Below, piece by piece: positions 13,540 to 25,904 of a DNA stretch of 64,000 bases. The position numbers and the translations under genes are program-made. The first letter of the stretch is position 1. Each line of letters starts with the position of its first letter. Origin of the DNA: Hydnum rufescens UP504 (taxonomy: Eukaryota; Basidiomycota; Agaricomycetes; Cantharellales; Hydnaceae); contig MU128990.1 in NCBI GenBank assembly GCA_014904985.1, forward strand, positions 62,001 to 126,000, read 5' to 3'. Under the pieces are notes generated by a model that worked only from the letters and a program-made list of their open reading frames with translations, ran no database searches and was not told the DNA's origin.

Positions 13540-14732
13540 ATGCTCCCGGTTCCCGTTTCGTGGTCCAAGCGTACAACTCAGAGCACCTTCGCGTTCATCC
13601 CCAACCGTCGCGATCCTATCCGTCGAAATAATGCTACCATTTCTCTGGCGATCGTGGCCGTCTTGTCACTGGTGTTGAACGTGCGTCATTGGCTGGACGC
13701 AAGGCACAATCCGCTTGAGGCTCCCGGTTCAGAACTCGTTCCAGAATCTATTTCCAACACGTTAATTCGCGATTCACATGTCTCCCACGCCTCACATCTC
13801 ATTATTGTCGCTGGTCATGGCGTTTGGAAAGGTTGTGACCCCCAGTGGCGGGGAGACCATGAGCAATGGTCGCTGGGCCCGGAGGCAAAAGACAGAGGGG
13901 CCAGTGTTCGTTTATATTTCAGTCACATTGTCAGAGGGTCCGTAGAAGCGATACTTCCACAATTGTTTCGCTCTCACAGTCTTCCAGTGCCGAACTAGCT
14001 GTGAATGATCCCCATGCGATACTGATATTTTCCGGGTAAGTGAACGACGTCTTCGAACAGAAATTATATGCCCACCCTCACACAACAGTGGCCAAACACT
14101 CCCCGACTCTTCGATAACTGAGGCCCAATCCTATCATCGGCTTGCGCATGAATCAAATGTGTTCCAGACATCACATTCTTACTTTGAGCGAGCACATACG
14201 GAGGACTATGCTTTAGACTCCTTTCAAAACCTCCTCTTCTCTATCGCCCGCTTTCACGAGATTGTCGGTGCGTATCCCGACCGAGTGACTGTAATAGGCT
14301 TTGCCATGAAAGAAGAGCGGTATGCACGATTATCCTACTCTACTTATTTGTGCCCTAAAATGACACTAGTAGATTCCGACGATTACATCGTGCGGCATTA
14401 CGGTGGCCCGAAAATAAGTTCGATTACATTGGGCTCGATTTGCCCGGAGACTCGTCTAACGCCCAAGACGGAGAGGTGCTATGCCCCAAGGACACTGTCT
14501 TTACCATCTATACTCATGTCCAATTGTCCGATTACAGCGAAAAAATGGATATCTCCCCTTCGCCCAGGATCCCTACGGTTGCCATAGCCAATTGGCTGAG
14601 AAGCGGCGCCGACGCAATCCTTTCCTTCGTCATCACCCTTATTTCTCCTCTTCTCCACAACTGGTTGCTCTCTTCGAATGGTGTCCTGAACGAGGGGAAA
14701 TATTCCCAGGCCCACTTCCATGGAGCCACTAA
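13540..14732 (+). CDS. DUF218/YdcF-type single-pass membrane protein
   Basis: Fungal member of the DUF218 (YdcF-like) superfamily; the biochemical role is not established. It starts at ATG 13540. An N-terminal basic stretch precedes one hydrophobic segment (ATISLAIVAVLSLVLNV), suggesting a type II anchor with the domain in the secretory lumen. The domain shows HLIIVAGHGVWKG, HAILIFSGGQT, EAQSYHRLA, TEDYALDSFQNLLFSIARF, RVTVIGFAMKERRF and LHRAALRWPENKFDYIGLD. The C-terminus reads PFAQDPYGCHSQLAEKRRRR, NPFLRHHPYF and LFEWCPERG before TAA 14730-14732. Introns at about 13937-13982, 14037-14088, 14320-14370 and 14477-14536 give clean junctions. The family match is good; function is unknown. Confidence 0.82.
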
Positions 14733-14799
14733 ACTGTAAATTGGATGTAAATTAGATCCCTGAGATCGAATACCTAATACGATTTACCGCGTGAGACAG

Positions 14800-17425
14800 T
14801 TAAGCTTTGCTGGCTTCTGCTCTTTTAGACGGATTTCGGGTCAATGCAAAATCGTTGTGTCGAAATGCTAGACCCCGATTCGATTGGGACGTCGAAGGAC
14901 GCCTACGCGCAAGCGAGGCCAATGTTACCGTCGAGGACCGTCGTCTTCCTGCACTTGGGCTGATAGACTCGGTGATTGGACTTTGAGGCTCCTTTGAAGA
15001 TGAGGCAACGATACTGCGCCCAGAGATCGCCATGGATTTCGATCTAACTCGATTCTCCCGCTTTGACGAACTACCAAATACGTCGGTCTGGAAGCCTGCG
15101 TCCATCGCAACTTCCCGTATTGCATCTCGACCCCCGTATTCGTCCTCCCAGTTTTCCCACTCATTTTCGCTGACACCCACCCACTCGTCCTGCTCTGTAG
15201 TCGACGCCGATACATCCGGAGGCTGGAACGGGCCGTAGGTCCTGCCATCACGGAACTTTGCCAACCCACGCCCAGCCATCGCAGCCTTCTCCACGAGGGA
15301 CTCGCGCCATCCTGGCCATGGCAATTGGGACTCTGGCGAGCGGAGGGGTCTTCGTGACGGCGAACGAGAATTATGCGTATTTAGTCGAGCCATGCGAAAT
15401 AGAATGCGGAAGAGATTTGAGTGACCTAGCGAAATCGATTCAGCATGAAACAATTGAGGATCACCACAGTGCTCACAGTCTTCGTCAGGTAGATTGATAA
15501 TTAAATCCTCGCGTGAGTGCTCTCCACTATCTTCCTTCGCGAATACCGCCAGGAGGTATTTCCTGCATTGAGTTGGATACACTGGCATTATATCTGAATA
15601 GAATTCTGGCCCGACAGAGTAAATATCAAGCATGAGAACAGTGAGGATAAAACCATACCTTGAACAGATATCAAGCAATCGAGATCAAATTCTTCGAGTG
15701 GGTTAGTTGCCTGAGGAAGTCTATATGTGAGAATAAGATGACTTGCAATGAATCAAATACGCACTGAACGATCCTTCCAAATCCTAAGCATTCCATCGCG
15801 CACAACCAACCATCTGCATACCGAGGAACCAGATCAAAAAAATGTGGTGTTGTGACCGTACGTCTTACAGACCTGAGCTTCCAGCTTGGAGGGGGCGACT
15901 TGGAGGTGCCACCAAATGTAGAGGTCGAAGATTTGACTTCGTGACGAAGTGAAGACGATGACCCATGCGGACGCAGTTGATGCGGGCGTAGCAACGGCAC
16001 TTGCGAAGTAGGTGGTGATGTCAAATCGGCCACACCACGGTGAGACGTTGATGCTGTCGATGCAGTGTCGTGGGAGCTGGGGGCGGTCGTGATTACGTAC
16101 TCATCGACCATGAGACTGGGGCCATCAGACTCTCTATCTCTTAAATCATAACTGGGTAACCTTCCCCTGATTGAATGATGTCGCGATGGAGGGATCGAAG
16201 GAGAGGGAGAGCCTTTCATGTTTATCGACGAGGATGACGACCTAACACCGACCCCACGAGTTTCCATCTCCTTGTCAGTGTGCTTCCCTTTCCCTCGCGG
16301 TCGAGCACGATACACAAGGGAATCAAAGTATGGCTGAGTGTACCGATGGCGAGGCAATGAGACCACCCGGCCGCGACGATGGATCTGCGTTTTAAGATAA
16401 GTAACAATCAGAAGGAATGGTGATGACGCCCACCTCGATGAGTTGTCCGGGACGAATGTCGTAGTGGCTAAGCCTCTCATTGTCTACCCAGTAGCGGGAA
16501 GTCGAAAAGGAATACAGAGTCCAGCTTAACGCTCTCAGCTTTTCATGATGAATGCGCTCCGCCGGAGTGAGACGATGCGTTTCCGATGCCGAACTTTCGG
16601 TTGTGGAGCTCGAGAAATCGCGAGGACGACGAGGAAGTATACGATTGGGGGAACTAGGGGAGGATGCAGCAGGAGTGGAGGATGAAATAGGGTCCGAGGT
16701 ACTTCTGGAGTCAAGACTGTGCGGTTCTGCAGCGTGGCGGGAAATAATTTTTTGTAGAGTGGCGGCTGAAAATGTCACATGGGAGCTGACTCGATGAACG
16801 GTGCGGGACACGGGAGGAGTCAAACGAGGTGTCTCGTTGACAGAAAATGGTTCAGGAGCCGATGGTTCCTCCTCGATCTCAGAAGAAACATATACACGCT
16901 GTAAGTTAGTTGGAGATCCCAAGATTTCTGCGTCATAGCTGTCGGAGATATAGTCATAGTCTGTATGCTGAGGCTGCGCAAACACAAGTGGCCCAGAATC
17001 AGAATCATATGGATCAGGTTCACCAGAGCGCTTGGGAGAGCTGGGAAAAAATCTAGAATAAATGATAGGTGGAGAAGTGGGGGCTGAGGCCGCTGGAGTG
17101 AAGGGAGAAGTGACGGAGGGGGATACGCTTGGGGAACGAGGTGACCAAGGATCTGCAGCATCATTGTTGGGAATAATTCGAGATCCAGAGGGATTATTAG
17201 AGTAATTAGCAACTGATGTGTCGATGTTTAAAGCCAAAGGCACTCTGTGACTTCGTGTATACCGTGGGGTCACGTCCCCCAGGCTCTTAGCAAGAAGATG
17301 GACTTTGACTTCCTCAATTGACCAAGAACTGGGTAAGAGAGATTGGTCATGGTTAGCATCACAGAATTCGAAGGCGTAGAGGCCTGCCTTACAGGTCCAG
17401 ATGCGTCGTAAACCACTGATCCGTC
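14800..17425 (-). CDS. Low-complexity protein with PH-like domain
   Basis: Large Ser/Pro-rich protein. The N-terminal region (about 17425-16500) is mostly disordered (PWSPRSPSVSPSVTSPFTP), then a compact conserved-looking block RYWVDNERLSHYDIRPGQL with RGRVVSLPRHRYTQPYFDS. Further on, exon joining gives PSWKLR, RWLVVRDGMLRIWKDRS and EEFDLDCLISVQ, the strand pattern of a pleckstrin-homology domain; YLLAVFAKEDSG continues it. The C-terminal 250 residues are basic and Ser-rich. The stop is TAA at 14800-14802. The 5' end is unresolved: a frame upstream of 17273 joins SWSIEEVKVHLLAKSLGD across an intron to APSPSADGSVVYDASG, but no in-frame ATG follows. Lipid or membrane association is inferred from the PH-like part only. 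Confidence 0.6.
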
Positions 17426-17610
17426 GGCGCTGGGCGACGGAGCGTGTAAATTAAAGTGTGGGCGTTGAACTAGCGCTTAAAAAGTACCTAAACGGCAACA
17501 CACAAATACAGGACCACTTCTGTGTTCCTTCCCGGGATGATCGGGAAATTCTGCCCTAGGCATTCTCACGACAAGGTGCGTGAAATTCGGAGAGAAGCGG
17601 ACAACACGTG

Positions 17611-19446
17611 ATGGGCCGTCAAAGAAGTCTGGGGGGAAGACTCCGGACAGATTCCGGGTGGACTCCGGCAACGAAAATAAACAGGCGCCCGAGCACCGCT
17701 CTCTCGAATCTAATTTCGAGAATACGAATACGATCTCATACGAAAACTAAGCATTCTGCCTTCCTTTTTAGTCTTGGCGGCTGCAAACGCGGAACACTCC
17801 GGTGGAGATTTTGTTGGATGTTTGGGTCGGCTACGCGGAGTACGAGATCTCTGGCGCTTAAATCTGCAGTCCACCCGAGTAGTGTTTTTGGTGAGGACCA
17901 CATTTCCTCGATAGAATCAGCGCTGATCACATCCGTCCTAGTATCGCCGCTCAACGAGTCGCGTGAGGTGCAGACTTCACAGTACACTTCATCGTCTTCT
18001 TCACTCTCCCAAGTTCAATGCGTCGGCGGTGACCTTGTCATTGCATACTTCCCCAATCTTTCTCTACCCTCACATCCGCCTCCGACTTATAAGCCTCAAT
18101 TCCCATCACCGCGGCGGGCCGATGCCCGATTCCAACCCACTAAACCTTTCTGTCGACGGCATTATTCAACGTCCACCCTATCTTTGAGGGCTGGGCCATC
18201 CCCCAAAGAAAAGGGCTCCACAATGTCAAAATCTTGGGAAAGCAATGCCTCAGACGACCCATCGCAGTCTGAGTGGACGTCAAATAGTCGGGCTTGGGAT
18301 AATGTGTTACGCGAGGTAGATTATCGTGACGCTTCCATGCTTCCTGCGAGACGGCCACAAGTCAATTCCGCGACTGCCTCTCGTATGCACGTTCGCCGCC
18401 AGGCCATGACGCGCGAGGAGTCCAACGTCTTCACTAACATATTTGACCAAATATTCGACTCTAATAATCATCAAAATTCTCTGAAAGGTGGACAGGATCC
18501 TCTCTCAGGCGCCGGTATCGGTCGTCGTTTTGGTGGTACCCACTCCGTTGATACGTTCTTTGGAAAACTCCGACGTACGTCCCTTCGATATAAACCCACT
18601 AAAGAGGTCGATCTCCACATCGCCAAGTTACGCACCGAGATGGACATGATCGATAATGACCAAGAACTGCTGCAATGGGCCATTGATAAAGTTTTCTCGG
18701 ATGGCGACTTTTTCCCCGAATCTGCGTCGAAAATACGGCGAAGGGGATCCCCTCCATCACGGGAACCTTCGAATGCATCACCATCAGGTGAAGCTGAAGG
18801 AGCCTCTTCGGAGGCCCCCCAGAAGGACCCGGCCGAAGCAGAAAGACAGTTTATATTGCGGACAAGGACCTACCCTCATCTTGTCAGTTCCCTGATAAGT
18901 ACATTCCGCGACAAATTCCATGATCCACATCTTGCGCTCTCCATCTTTGAATATGCGCGTCACTTGAGCGTCCCGTCATATGTCTTTGGATGCACTACGG
19001 TGACGTACAACGAACTTATCAGTACGCGTTGGACATGCTTCCACGACCTTCCCGGGATCGTCGATGCTCTTCAAGAGATGAAAATCAACGGGGTCCCCCC
19101 CGACTCTCACACCCGTAGACTCATCCGGGCCATTCGGAGGGAGGTTGGGGGTTCCAGCATGTCAAACCTCACGGCTGAGCAGGGCGCCAATACTGATCAC
19201 CTTTCCTCGACCAATCCATCTCGTGATATTTCAGACGACGGCCAAGTTTGGGCGTTGCTGGATCAAATGGAGAAACTCACCACTCTGAAACCGTGGTCGG
19301 GTACTGAGGAAGAGTCTTCGTCTGAACCCTTGACAGGTTCCTTATTCACACGGGAACTACATGGCAATAGGGGTGGGACAGCACGACCGAGACCAAAACT
19401 TTACCAATTTGTCAGTGGCCAAGGTGATTCGTTGGAGTTGGTTTGA
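17611..19446 (+). CDS. Mtf2-like mitochondrial protein
   Basis: Protein with the C-terminal domain of fungal Mtf2/Nam1-type factors, which act in mitochondrial transcript processing and translation. One open frame without introns. The conserved domain lies at about 18870-19290: SSLISTFRDKFHDPHLALSI, YVFGCTTVTYNELIST, WTCFHDLPGIVDALQEMKIN, GVPPD. The frame is open from 17608, with ATG codons at 17611 and 17818; MFGSATRSTRSLALKSAVHP at 17818 resembles a mitochondrial presequence, as does FCRRHYSTSTLSLR near 18150, so the real start may be downstream of the one given. The stop is TGA at 19444-19446. The domain call is from recognition of the Y-x-R/F-GCTT-x-x-YNE pattern. Confidence 0.7.
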   Translation: MGRQRSLGGRLRTDSGWTPATKINRRPSTALSNLISRIRIRSHTKTKHSAFLFSLGGCKRGTLRWRFCWMFGSATRSTRSLALKSAVHPSSVFGEDHISSIESALITSVLVSPLNESREVQTSQYTSSSSSLSQVQCVGGDLVIAYFPNLSLPSHPPPTYKPQFPSPRRADARFQPTKPFCRRHYSTSTLSLRAGPSPKEKGSTMSKSWESNASDDPSQSEWTSNSRAWDNVLREVDYRDASMLPARRPQVNSATASRMHVRRQAMTREESNVFTNIFDQIFDSNNHQNSLKGGQDPLSGAGIGRRFGGTHSVDTFFGKLRRTSLRYKPTKEVDLHIAKLRTEMDMIDNDQELLQWAIDKVFSDGDFFPESASKIRRRGSPPSREPSNASPSGEAEGASSEAPQKDPAEAERQFILRTRTYPHLVSSLISTFRDKFHDPHLALSIFEYARHLSVPSYVFGCTTVTYNELISTRWTCFHDLPGIVDALQEMKINGVPPDSHTRRLIRAIRREVGGSSMSNLTAEQGANTDHLSSTNPSRDISDDGQVWALLDQMEKLTTLKPWSGTEEESSSEPLTGSLFTRELHGNRGGTARPRPKLYQFVSGQGDSLELV

Positions 19447-19691
19447 TAATGGCAGGACTACCGATGATATGTCAATGGGAATAATATCACTTTCATTGCG
19501 AAGGAAAAAGAACAACATCCCAAGGGATAATTCAAGAAACCTAAAAGCTTAGCCTGAGCATAAAAAAAAATCTAACTATGTACCCGATGAGAAGTACCGG
19601 AAGCATGGGGGTAAAACGTTAGGCATGGATACATGGAGATGCTACAGATCCGGGTATTCATAGAGTATTCTGCAACCAATCAAGCGACATC
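19447..19691. other. Short convergent intergenic region
   Basis: Separates the 3' ends of the Mtf2-like gene and the RhoGAP gene. An A9 run occurs near 19561. Nothing else seen. Confidence 0.4.
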
Positions 19692-22600
19692 TCAACGTGT
19701 CTTTTCGGAACGACAGATTGCGGCTGACCCAGCCCCCAGCCCGTGGACAGGAATGTAATCAGGATCAATTCGGTGTGGTTTAAGATGCACAAGGAGATTG
19801 TGGACGAACGTGTGCTCGTGTCTGATAACGAGGATAGTAGTGGTCAGTTCTGGACGGTGAGAAGAAGCAGCGTACGGACTGCGTGTTAGTAAAAACGGTA
19901 CTCATGAGGTCAGAGTTACATCGTAACAGATTCGGTGCCATGACGAGCGCGAGATTGATGGAGTTCATCTTCGTCACAGACTGGATCTGTTCTTGAAGGA
20001 AAAGTTGGAGGAGGCTGATAATGAACAACAACACGCGGCGATTGATGGTTGGGAGCTGTTTGACAATGTCCACGACCTTTTCAGGATCGTTAGCACATGC
20101 CAAGCATTCATTATACATTTGTTCAGGTATTAACGGCTCCTCAAGCTCGCGAAGCCATAGCTTCAACAGTGAAGCTGGTACGTGACAGTCATCGATCCCT
20201 ACAAACACTCAATTAAGGATTCGCATGGGCCCCAGAGAAAATAACCTACCTTCAAGATTGTAATACCCTTTGTCGATACGGACCTTCAGCTCAGAAACGG
20301 CATCTCCATCACCAGAAATACGCCAAGTGCCTTCTGTAGCGAGGCCACCCAGCGCGATAATGCCATCCGCAAGGAATGGAAGAATAATAGGCACCTTGGC
20401 ATCCGCATACGTTCGTTGCTGGAGTCGGAATATGGACTCCAGGGACTCTCCAAAGGTCGAAGGATTAAAAGCAGCATCCTAGGATTGGGATCATGATGAG
20501 ATGCCGACAATCAAGGATATAGATAAGAGCGAATAACTCACGGACGCGGTCTCAATCTCCTGACACGAGGGTGCTTTCCCTCTTGGTCCTTTCTTTGCGA
20601 TGACACTTAATCGCCCGATACAGTATTTCGCCATCACATCGATGCGTCCTTCTCGATGCGAGAGCTTTCCCTGCATAAAGGAACGAGTGTACGCCTCGAG
20701 ATTCTTGGAAGGCGGAAACGTAACTAGGAGCACACAGAGTAGTTGCCAACCTCTGAATTCGCTTTCACTAATGTTGGGATTGGTTTATTCATCAGGAAGG
20801 GCTTAGGGGGTGGAACCGAAGAGACGTATAGACGTACGGATTGGGGTTTGCAGAAAGCTGTTTGACAGTCTGGCAGTATATCTCGTCACGGAGCTCCCCG
20901 TGCAGAACCCCCTGAGAAAGCATCCATCGTTCCTCTTCCAACGAGCTCAATGAGCCTGAAGCAACGCTTGCTAGTGAACGCGTAGTATAATCCACCCCAG
21001 GCGGCGTATCGAGATGGACGCCGACGGGGCGATTGCCCTCTCGGTCGCCCATGATCCGTTGAATCACCTTGAAGATCTTCACGGCATCTTTGTGTAGAGA
21101 GCGATTTAAAACTAATAACGGAGATGCTAATGGAACCTGTTGTACATGTTACATGTGGCCAAGAGGCTTTCCGCAAAAATACAACGACAATATGCGCACC
21201 TTTTGCCACGACATTAACTCCTCCACCGGCACTCTCCTACGAAATATCAACCCGGTTCGATGGGTCGTAAAATACAGCTTGGCAAAATCAGACACGACAA
21301 ATTGTTGAATGTCCTGAGCTAATTCTCGCGGTAATGTACGATGATCGCTAAGAGAAGTAGGAAGAATAGATTAGCAGAGATCGTCAAGCCCAGGATTTAG
21401 AATGACAAACCCAGTGCTTAGCCGTCGCACGCTACGTGAGCGGGGAATAAAGACGGGTTTATCACCATTAACCTTGGTGGGATTCATTCGATTCGTAGAG
21501 GCTGCGCATCAACTCCACAATGAGATCAACATGGACTCGACGCAAGCATCCCACGTATTACCTTTATCCAAAACCGGGTGTCCGATATCAAGGGTGGAGC
21601 CGTTGGATGGTTTCGACGGTTTCGTAATTGAGGTTTCTCTGTTTCGTTTTGAGGAAGATGGCACGATATGGCTCTCTGCGCTCTTTGGAGCTGAGTCCCC
21701 GTTGGCCGCCGAACGGGTTCGTCTGCCTGGAGAGGGGGGCATCGGTGCTGTTGGGGAACCGGGTCCAGAACCAAGCACCTTGGATAAGGCAAACTTCTTC
21801 CCTTTCAAGCTTGACGGTGAGTCCGATGGCGAAGAGGACACTGAAGGTGACTGGGGTCTTTTCGTGGACTGCTGGGCTGTTATCAGTTCAGCTGCACCCT
21901 GCAGACTCTGGGAATGCATTTCCATTATTGGGTGGCTTCGTGAAGAGTTGCTCGATGGTTTTGATTGGAATAGATTTGGATTTGAGGATGTGCTCGAGCG
22001 TGGCATCGGTGGTTTCTGCTTTTGTGGGTATTGTTCTGTTACTTTGTGGTTAGATTTACCGCTAGTAGATGGTTCTGATGGAATGGTGTAGAGACCGTTG
22101 GTCTGTGGAGTAATGTAAGATCTAGAGGGTAGAGCAGTGCTGGGCGTACTTGCAGAGATAGACCGGCGCCTGTCCTCGGGATGTCGACCGGCCCGAGATG
22201 TGTTTTCGGGAGAACGGGGTTGTTGTGAGTTCGTCTGAGAGTGATAACGCCGGTAAGCAGGTCGCGCTTCGGACGAGTCGGCACCATCCATAACACTGCG
22301 TCTTGCGTTTTGGGAGAATCGACGACCCAGAGCTGTGGTAGTCTTTTTGACCCATCAGAAGGCATTGCCGCGGGCTCTAGGGGCGAGGCGCACCTGAATG
22401 ATGCCGAGTGGGATAACAAAGCCTTCAGGACGCGTCCACTGGGTCTCCCCCGATTTGGTATGATAGTAATAGGGCATTTCACGCGATTCATCCTGGAGTT
22501 CCCACCATTCGCCTTCTTCATTCGGAGGCATTCTGACGCAAAGGGATTTAATGCAATGAGTTTACTTAGGGGGAGGAAGAAACAAGCATACACAAAATGT

Positions 22601-23176
22601 CCGATGGGCGGGTCCCAGCTCGCCTCACCCGTAGCAGGGCAAGCAAAGAATTGAGCTTGGGTCTAATGATCCCCAAGTTAAGAGTGGGTACAAATGACGT
22701 GTAAGAAATGATGTAAACTGAGGAACCCATACCTGAGGATCTACGATGGTGATCCAGAAGTTCTCACCCCATTGGGTACCGTTGCCCACAGAGCTCGACT
22801 CGGAACGCGAATATGAAGGGCGCGAATTGAGAGCAAGGACCTCTCCGCGTGGACCTTGTTGGGAAGTTGATGGAGAGCCAGAGAGAACTGAGCGAACGGA
22901 GGTAGGAGCGTGTGGATTGAGACGTGGATGAGTGTTTGGGTCCATCATCTCTGAAAGTAGAGTATAAATCGTTGGGGAGGAGATCAGTATTCGATACCAA
23001 GATAGGCCGGCCAAGAGGGAAGAGCAAAAAGAATTGGCGGGTAGAAAGGGAGGTAGAGGACGCTCAAGGCAAGCGTGTTCGATCACAGCGTGCAGAAAAG
23101 CTCTATCATAACCGAAAGCACTGAGTGGGCCTGAGCGGGATTCTCCGTGCAGTCTTCTGCAGCCTTGACTACTCAT
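19692..23176 (-). CDS. WW-WW-MyTH4-RhoGAP protein (ARHGAP39/Vilse-like)
   Basis: GTPase-activating protein for Rho-family GTPases with the Vilse/ARHGAP39 domain order. It starts at ATG 23176 (MSSQGCRRLHG). Two WW domains are read from spliced exons: GENFWITIVDPQ then FFACPATGEASWDPP (about 22770-22600), and NEEGEWWELQDESREMPYY then HTKSGETQWTRPEG (about 22530-22400). A Ser/Pro-rich linker follows (22290-21500). The MyTH4 domain spans about 21400-20550 (DEIYCQTVKQLSANPNP, AKYCIGRLSVIAKKG). RhoGAP is at about 20450-19740, with the arginine finger in TEGTWRISGDGD, then PASLLKLWLRELEEPLIP and MNSINLALVMAPNLLR. The final exon reads EHTFVHNLLVHLKPHR. Such proteins link actin or microtubule cues to Rho signalling at polarised growth sites (family inference). 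No catalytic residue is missing. Confidence 0.88.
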
Positions 23177-24595
23177 AATTGCACGAGAGCATCATGTTAC
23201 GTTCGCTTGCTTTCAATATTTGCCCCAGCTCACGGGGGCTCACATCATTTGATGTATTCTTGTGCTCCCGAAGTGGCGTAGTTATCGAGGGAAACAAAAG
23301 CAGGTCGACTCAATTCAACTGCAAATAGTCGTGGTAACACCGCACTGCCCTCACTGAGCGAACACATTCATTTGCGCTCAATACTTGGCTGGGGACATGA
23401 ATTGATTAGACGGAAGACATCGTTGGTACAAAAACAATTAGACGGTAGTGGTCGTATGTGGATCACGCTACTATCTGAAAATGCATCATAGCCCCCTGGA
23501 GGAGACAGTTAACAAAGCCAGCGAATGCGGAACCTTGAGAATGGATCTTCGCGCTCGTAATGGCCTCACCCGCGTCGGAACTGTGGAAGGTGAGGCGATA
23601 AGGTGAAACGCTGTTAAAGAAGAAAAGAAGCTTTTAGGCGTGTTTTATACAGTTCCGGCAGTTGCCATTCCGCCTTGACGCACCTGCCACCTAGATAAGG
23701 TTCTTGGTTGAATTGGATCAAGCATTAAATTGCGCTAAAAAACCGTGCTTAGCTTACCTCGCGAAACAGCTCGGTTCTCGATCGGTTGATATCTCAAAGG
23801 GACTATGTTTCTACATAGTGGCGGAGAATGCCGAAGAGGTCCAAATTATGTAAGCACAAGCGCGTTGAGCTTAATGAGTGCCACGTAGAACAACCTTAAT
23901 CAGTTGCTACCCTGTTCTCACATGGCCCCATCAACGCTGAGGGATGAAATCATTCAACGGGTCTTGTCGATAAAACCCTGGGCCATACCAGAAGGGTTCA
24001 TGAAAAAATTGCTCCAGACTCGAGTGCAAAAATTGGCAGCGGCAAGAAAAAATTAGTAAAGAAACAATTGGTGGCCTGGGATACAGTAGATTCCTAAAAC
24101 CAGCTTCTAACAGACCCAGGGTGATTGTAATGGTGGTGGGCCAAACACCATTCCAGTTCGGTCACAGCTCTTCATGGACTCTTTATGTCCCCTCGGACTG
24201 CCACATGAATTTCGCGCAAAGCTCGAAGTGGCATACTGTAATACTTACAGACCCTGGCGAGCTCTAGGGCCGCCATCCCGGCCCAGCAATTTTGGGACTT
24301 ATTTGCCATCAAAACCATAAAAATGTAACAAAACTCTGCACCTGATACAGAACGGAAGGGCTTGCGATCTGATGCCCCTTAGACTTGAGAAATGCAAGCG
24401 CTTCGCGACGGCTAATTCCGGGGTGTGGGATATTCCGGTTTATCAACATGGTCATAATAATTCCGTGTCGGCTTCTAGGTGCCCGGATACCGCCTCACCT
24501 TCACAGGGGTCCTGATAGTGGTTGGGACATCTTGCGAGATTGGCTGCCGATCCCTCGCTCTCCAGATCAACATCCCGTTACTGTTACCACCACCG
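23177..24595. other. Gene-poor divergent intergenic region
   Basis: About 1.4 kb between the RhoGAP start (minus) and the DUF2855 start (plus). There is no open frame of note before 24385 and no obvious repeat, tRNA or conserved peptide. It presumably contains both promoters. Confidence 0.5.
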
Positions 24596-25904
24596 ATGCC
24601 CATCATTAATGTGCAACTCTGTGTTCGGCGAGGTGGCTCCCAAGGTCTGGCAATCCCCACGCTGGTGGAAAGTCCCATCGATCCCCATGAGCTTGCTCCG
24701 GGTCAAATATTGCTTCGCGTGGAGAAGTTTGGCTTCAGTGCCAACAACATCACTTATGGTGTATTAGGGGACGACCCCTACTTCCGGTATCCCTTTGTTT
24801 GCGTATGAAGGTATATGCAAGGTGTGCTGAACCACTGGTGCAGATATTACGAATTTTATCCCGCCCCCACAACCGCGTTGACGTCCCCGGAGACACATGG
24901 AATAATCCCAGTCTGGGGCTTCGGGACCGTTATTCACAGTGCGCATCCCACCGTAAAGATCGGCCAGCGACTATATGGTTATCTGGCGATGTCCCGATAC
25001 CTTATCCTACAACTTGACCCTCAGACCAACCAGTATCACGTCAACATCGCCCTTGGCGACTTTCCAAAGGACCGGCGACCATACAAACAACTCAACATCT
25101 GCGAAAATGACCCGATGTATAGACCGGATCGCGAAGACGAGACAATGCTTTGTGAGCTTGGCAAGACCCTGTAATGTATCCAGATGATTCATGATTTGAA
25201 CCCATGGAATAGACAGACCACTGTTCTGGACCGCGTATTGGTTCGAAGATTATCTCAACGAGCACAAGTACCGCGGCGCCAAGAATATCCTCATCTCTTC
25301 TGCCTCGTCCAAGACCGCTTTCGCCCTCGCGTACAACATTGGTGTTCGAAAGAACCATAGTCGTGGCTCCCTCGACGTTAATGTCGTGGGACTAACGTCA
25401 GCCTTGAATGCCCCCTTTACACGGGGACTTAACCTGTACGACAGCGTTCTGACGTACGATGATATTCCTACTCTTGGTTCAACCGGTTCATGGATATACG
25501 TCGATGTGTCGAGTAGTCCTTCACTGATGACCAAAATTGAGCACCAACTTGCACCAATCCTCACAATCACCCTCGGTAGCACAACCCCCAACGAACAGAA
25601 CGCAAAGAACCTCTGGAGTAATAATCACAAAGCCGCCAACCACGAGGGATTCTTCGTGCCCGAGTGGCTCGCTATTCGTGTCAAGCAGCTAACAATTCCG
25701 CAGATCACCAGTATGCAGAGCACTGCCTGGAATGGTTTAATGGAGAATTGCACATCGTGGGTGTCGATGGATAGGTCCTCGGGCGGGCAGGAGGTTTTGG
25801 AAGCATATAAAAAGACTCTTGAAGGTCGTATTGGTCCTGACAAAGGCCAGATTTTCACATTGTGGGACTCCCCAACGGACTTTCGTAGCCCTTCCAAGTT
25901 ATGA
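24596..25904 (+). CDS. DUF2855 family protein
   Basis: Member of DUF2855, a fungal/bacterial family resembling the medium-chain dehydrogenase fold but of unknown reaction. It starts at ATG 24596. The N-terminal part shows LAPGQILLRVEKFGFSANNI and TYGVLGDDPYFRY, then across an intron YYEFYPAP, GIIPVWGFGTVIHSAHPTV and GQRLYGYLAMSRYLI. After a second intron (about 25154-25213) comes RPLFWTAYWFEDYLNEH, ILISSASSKTAFALAY (nucleotide-binding-like) and VVGLTSALNAPFTRGLNLYD. It ends with a long C-terminal part at 25904. The frame is intact and of usual length for the family. Neighbours give no pathway clue. Confidence 0.85.

Noticed and set aside
21402..22091. 229-codon plus-strand frame opposite the RhoGAP gene
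   Set aside because: It is the antisense shadow of the Ser/Pro-rich linker of the RhoGAP protein, whose frame fits between WW and MyTH4 exons.
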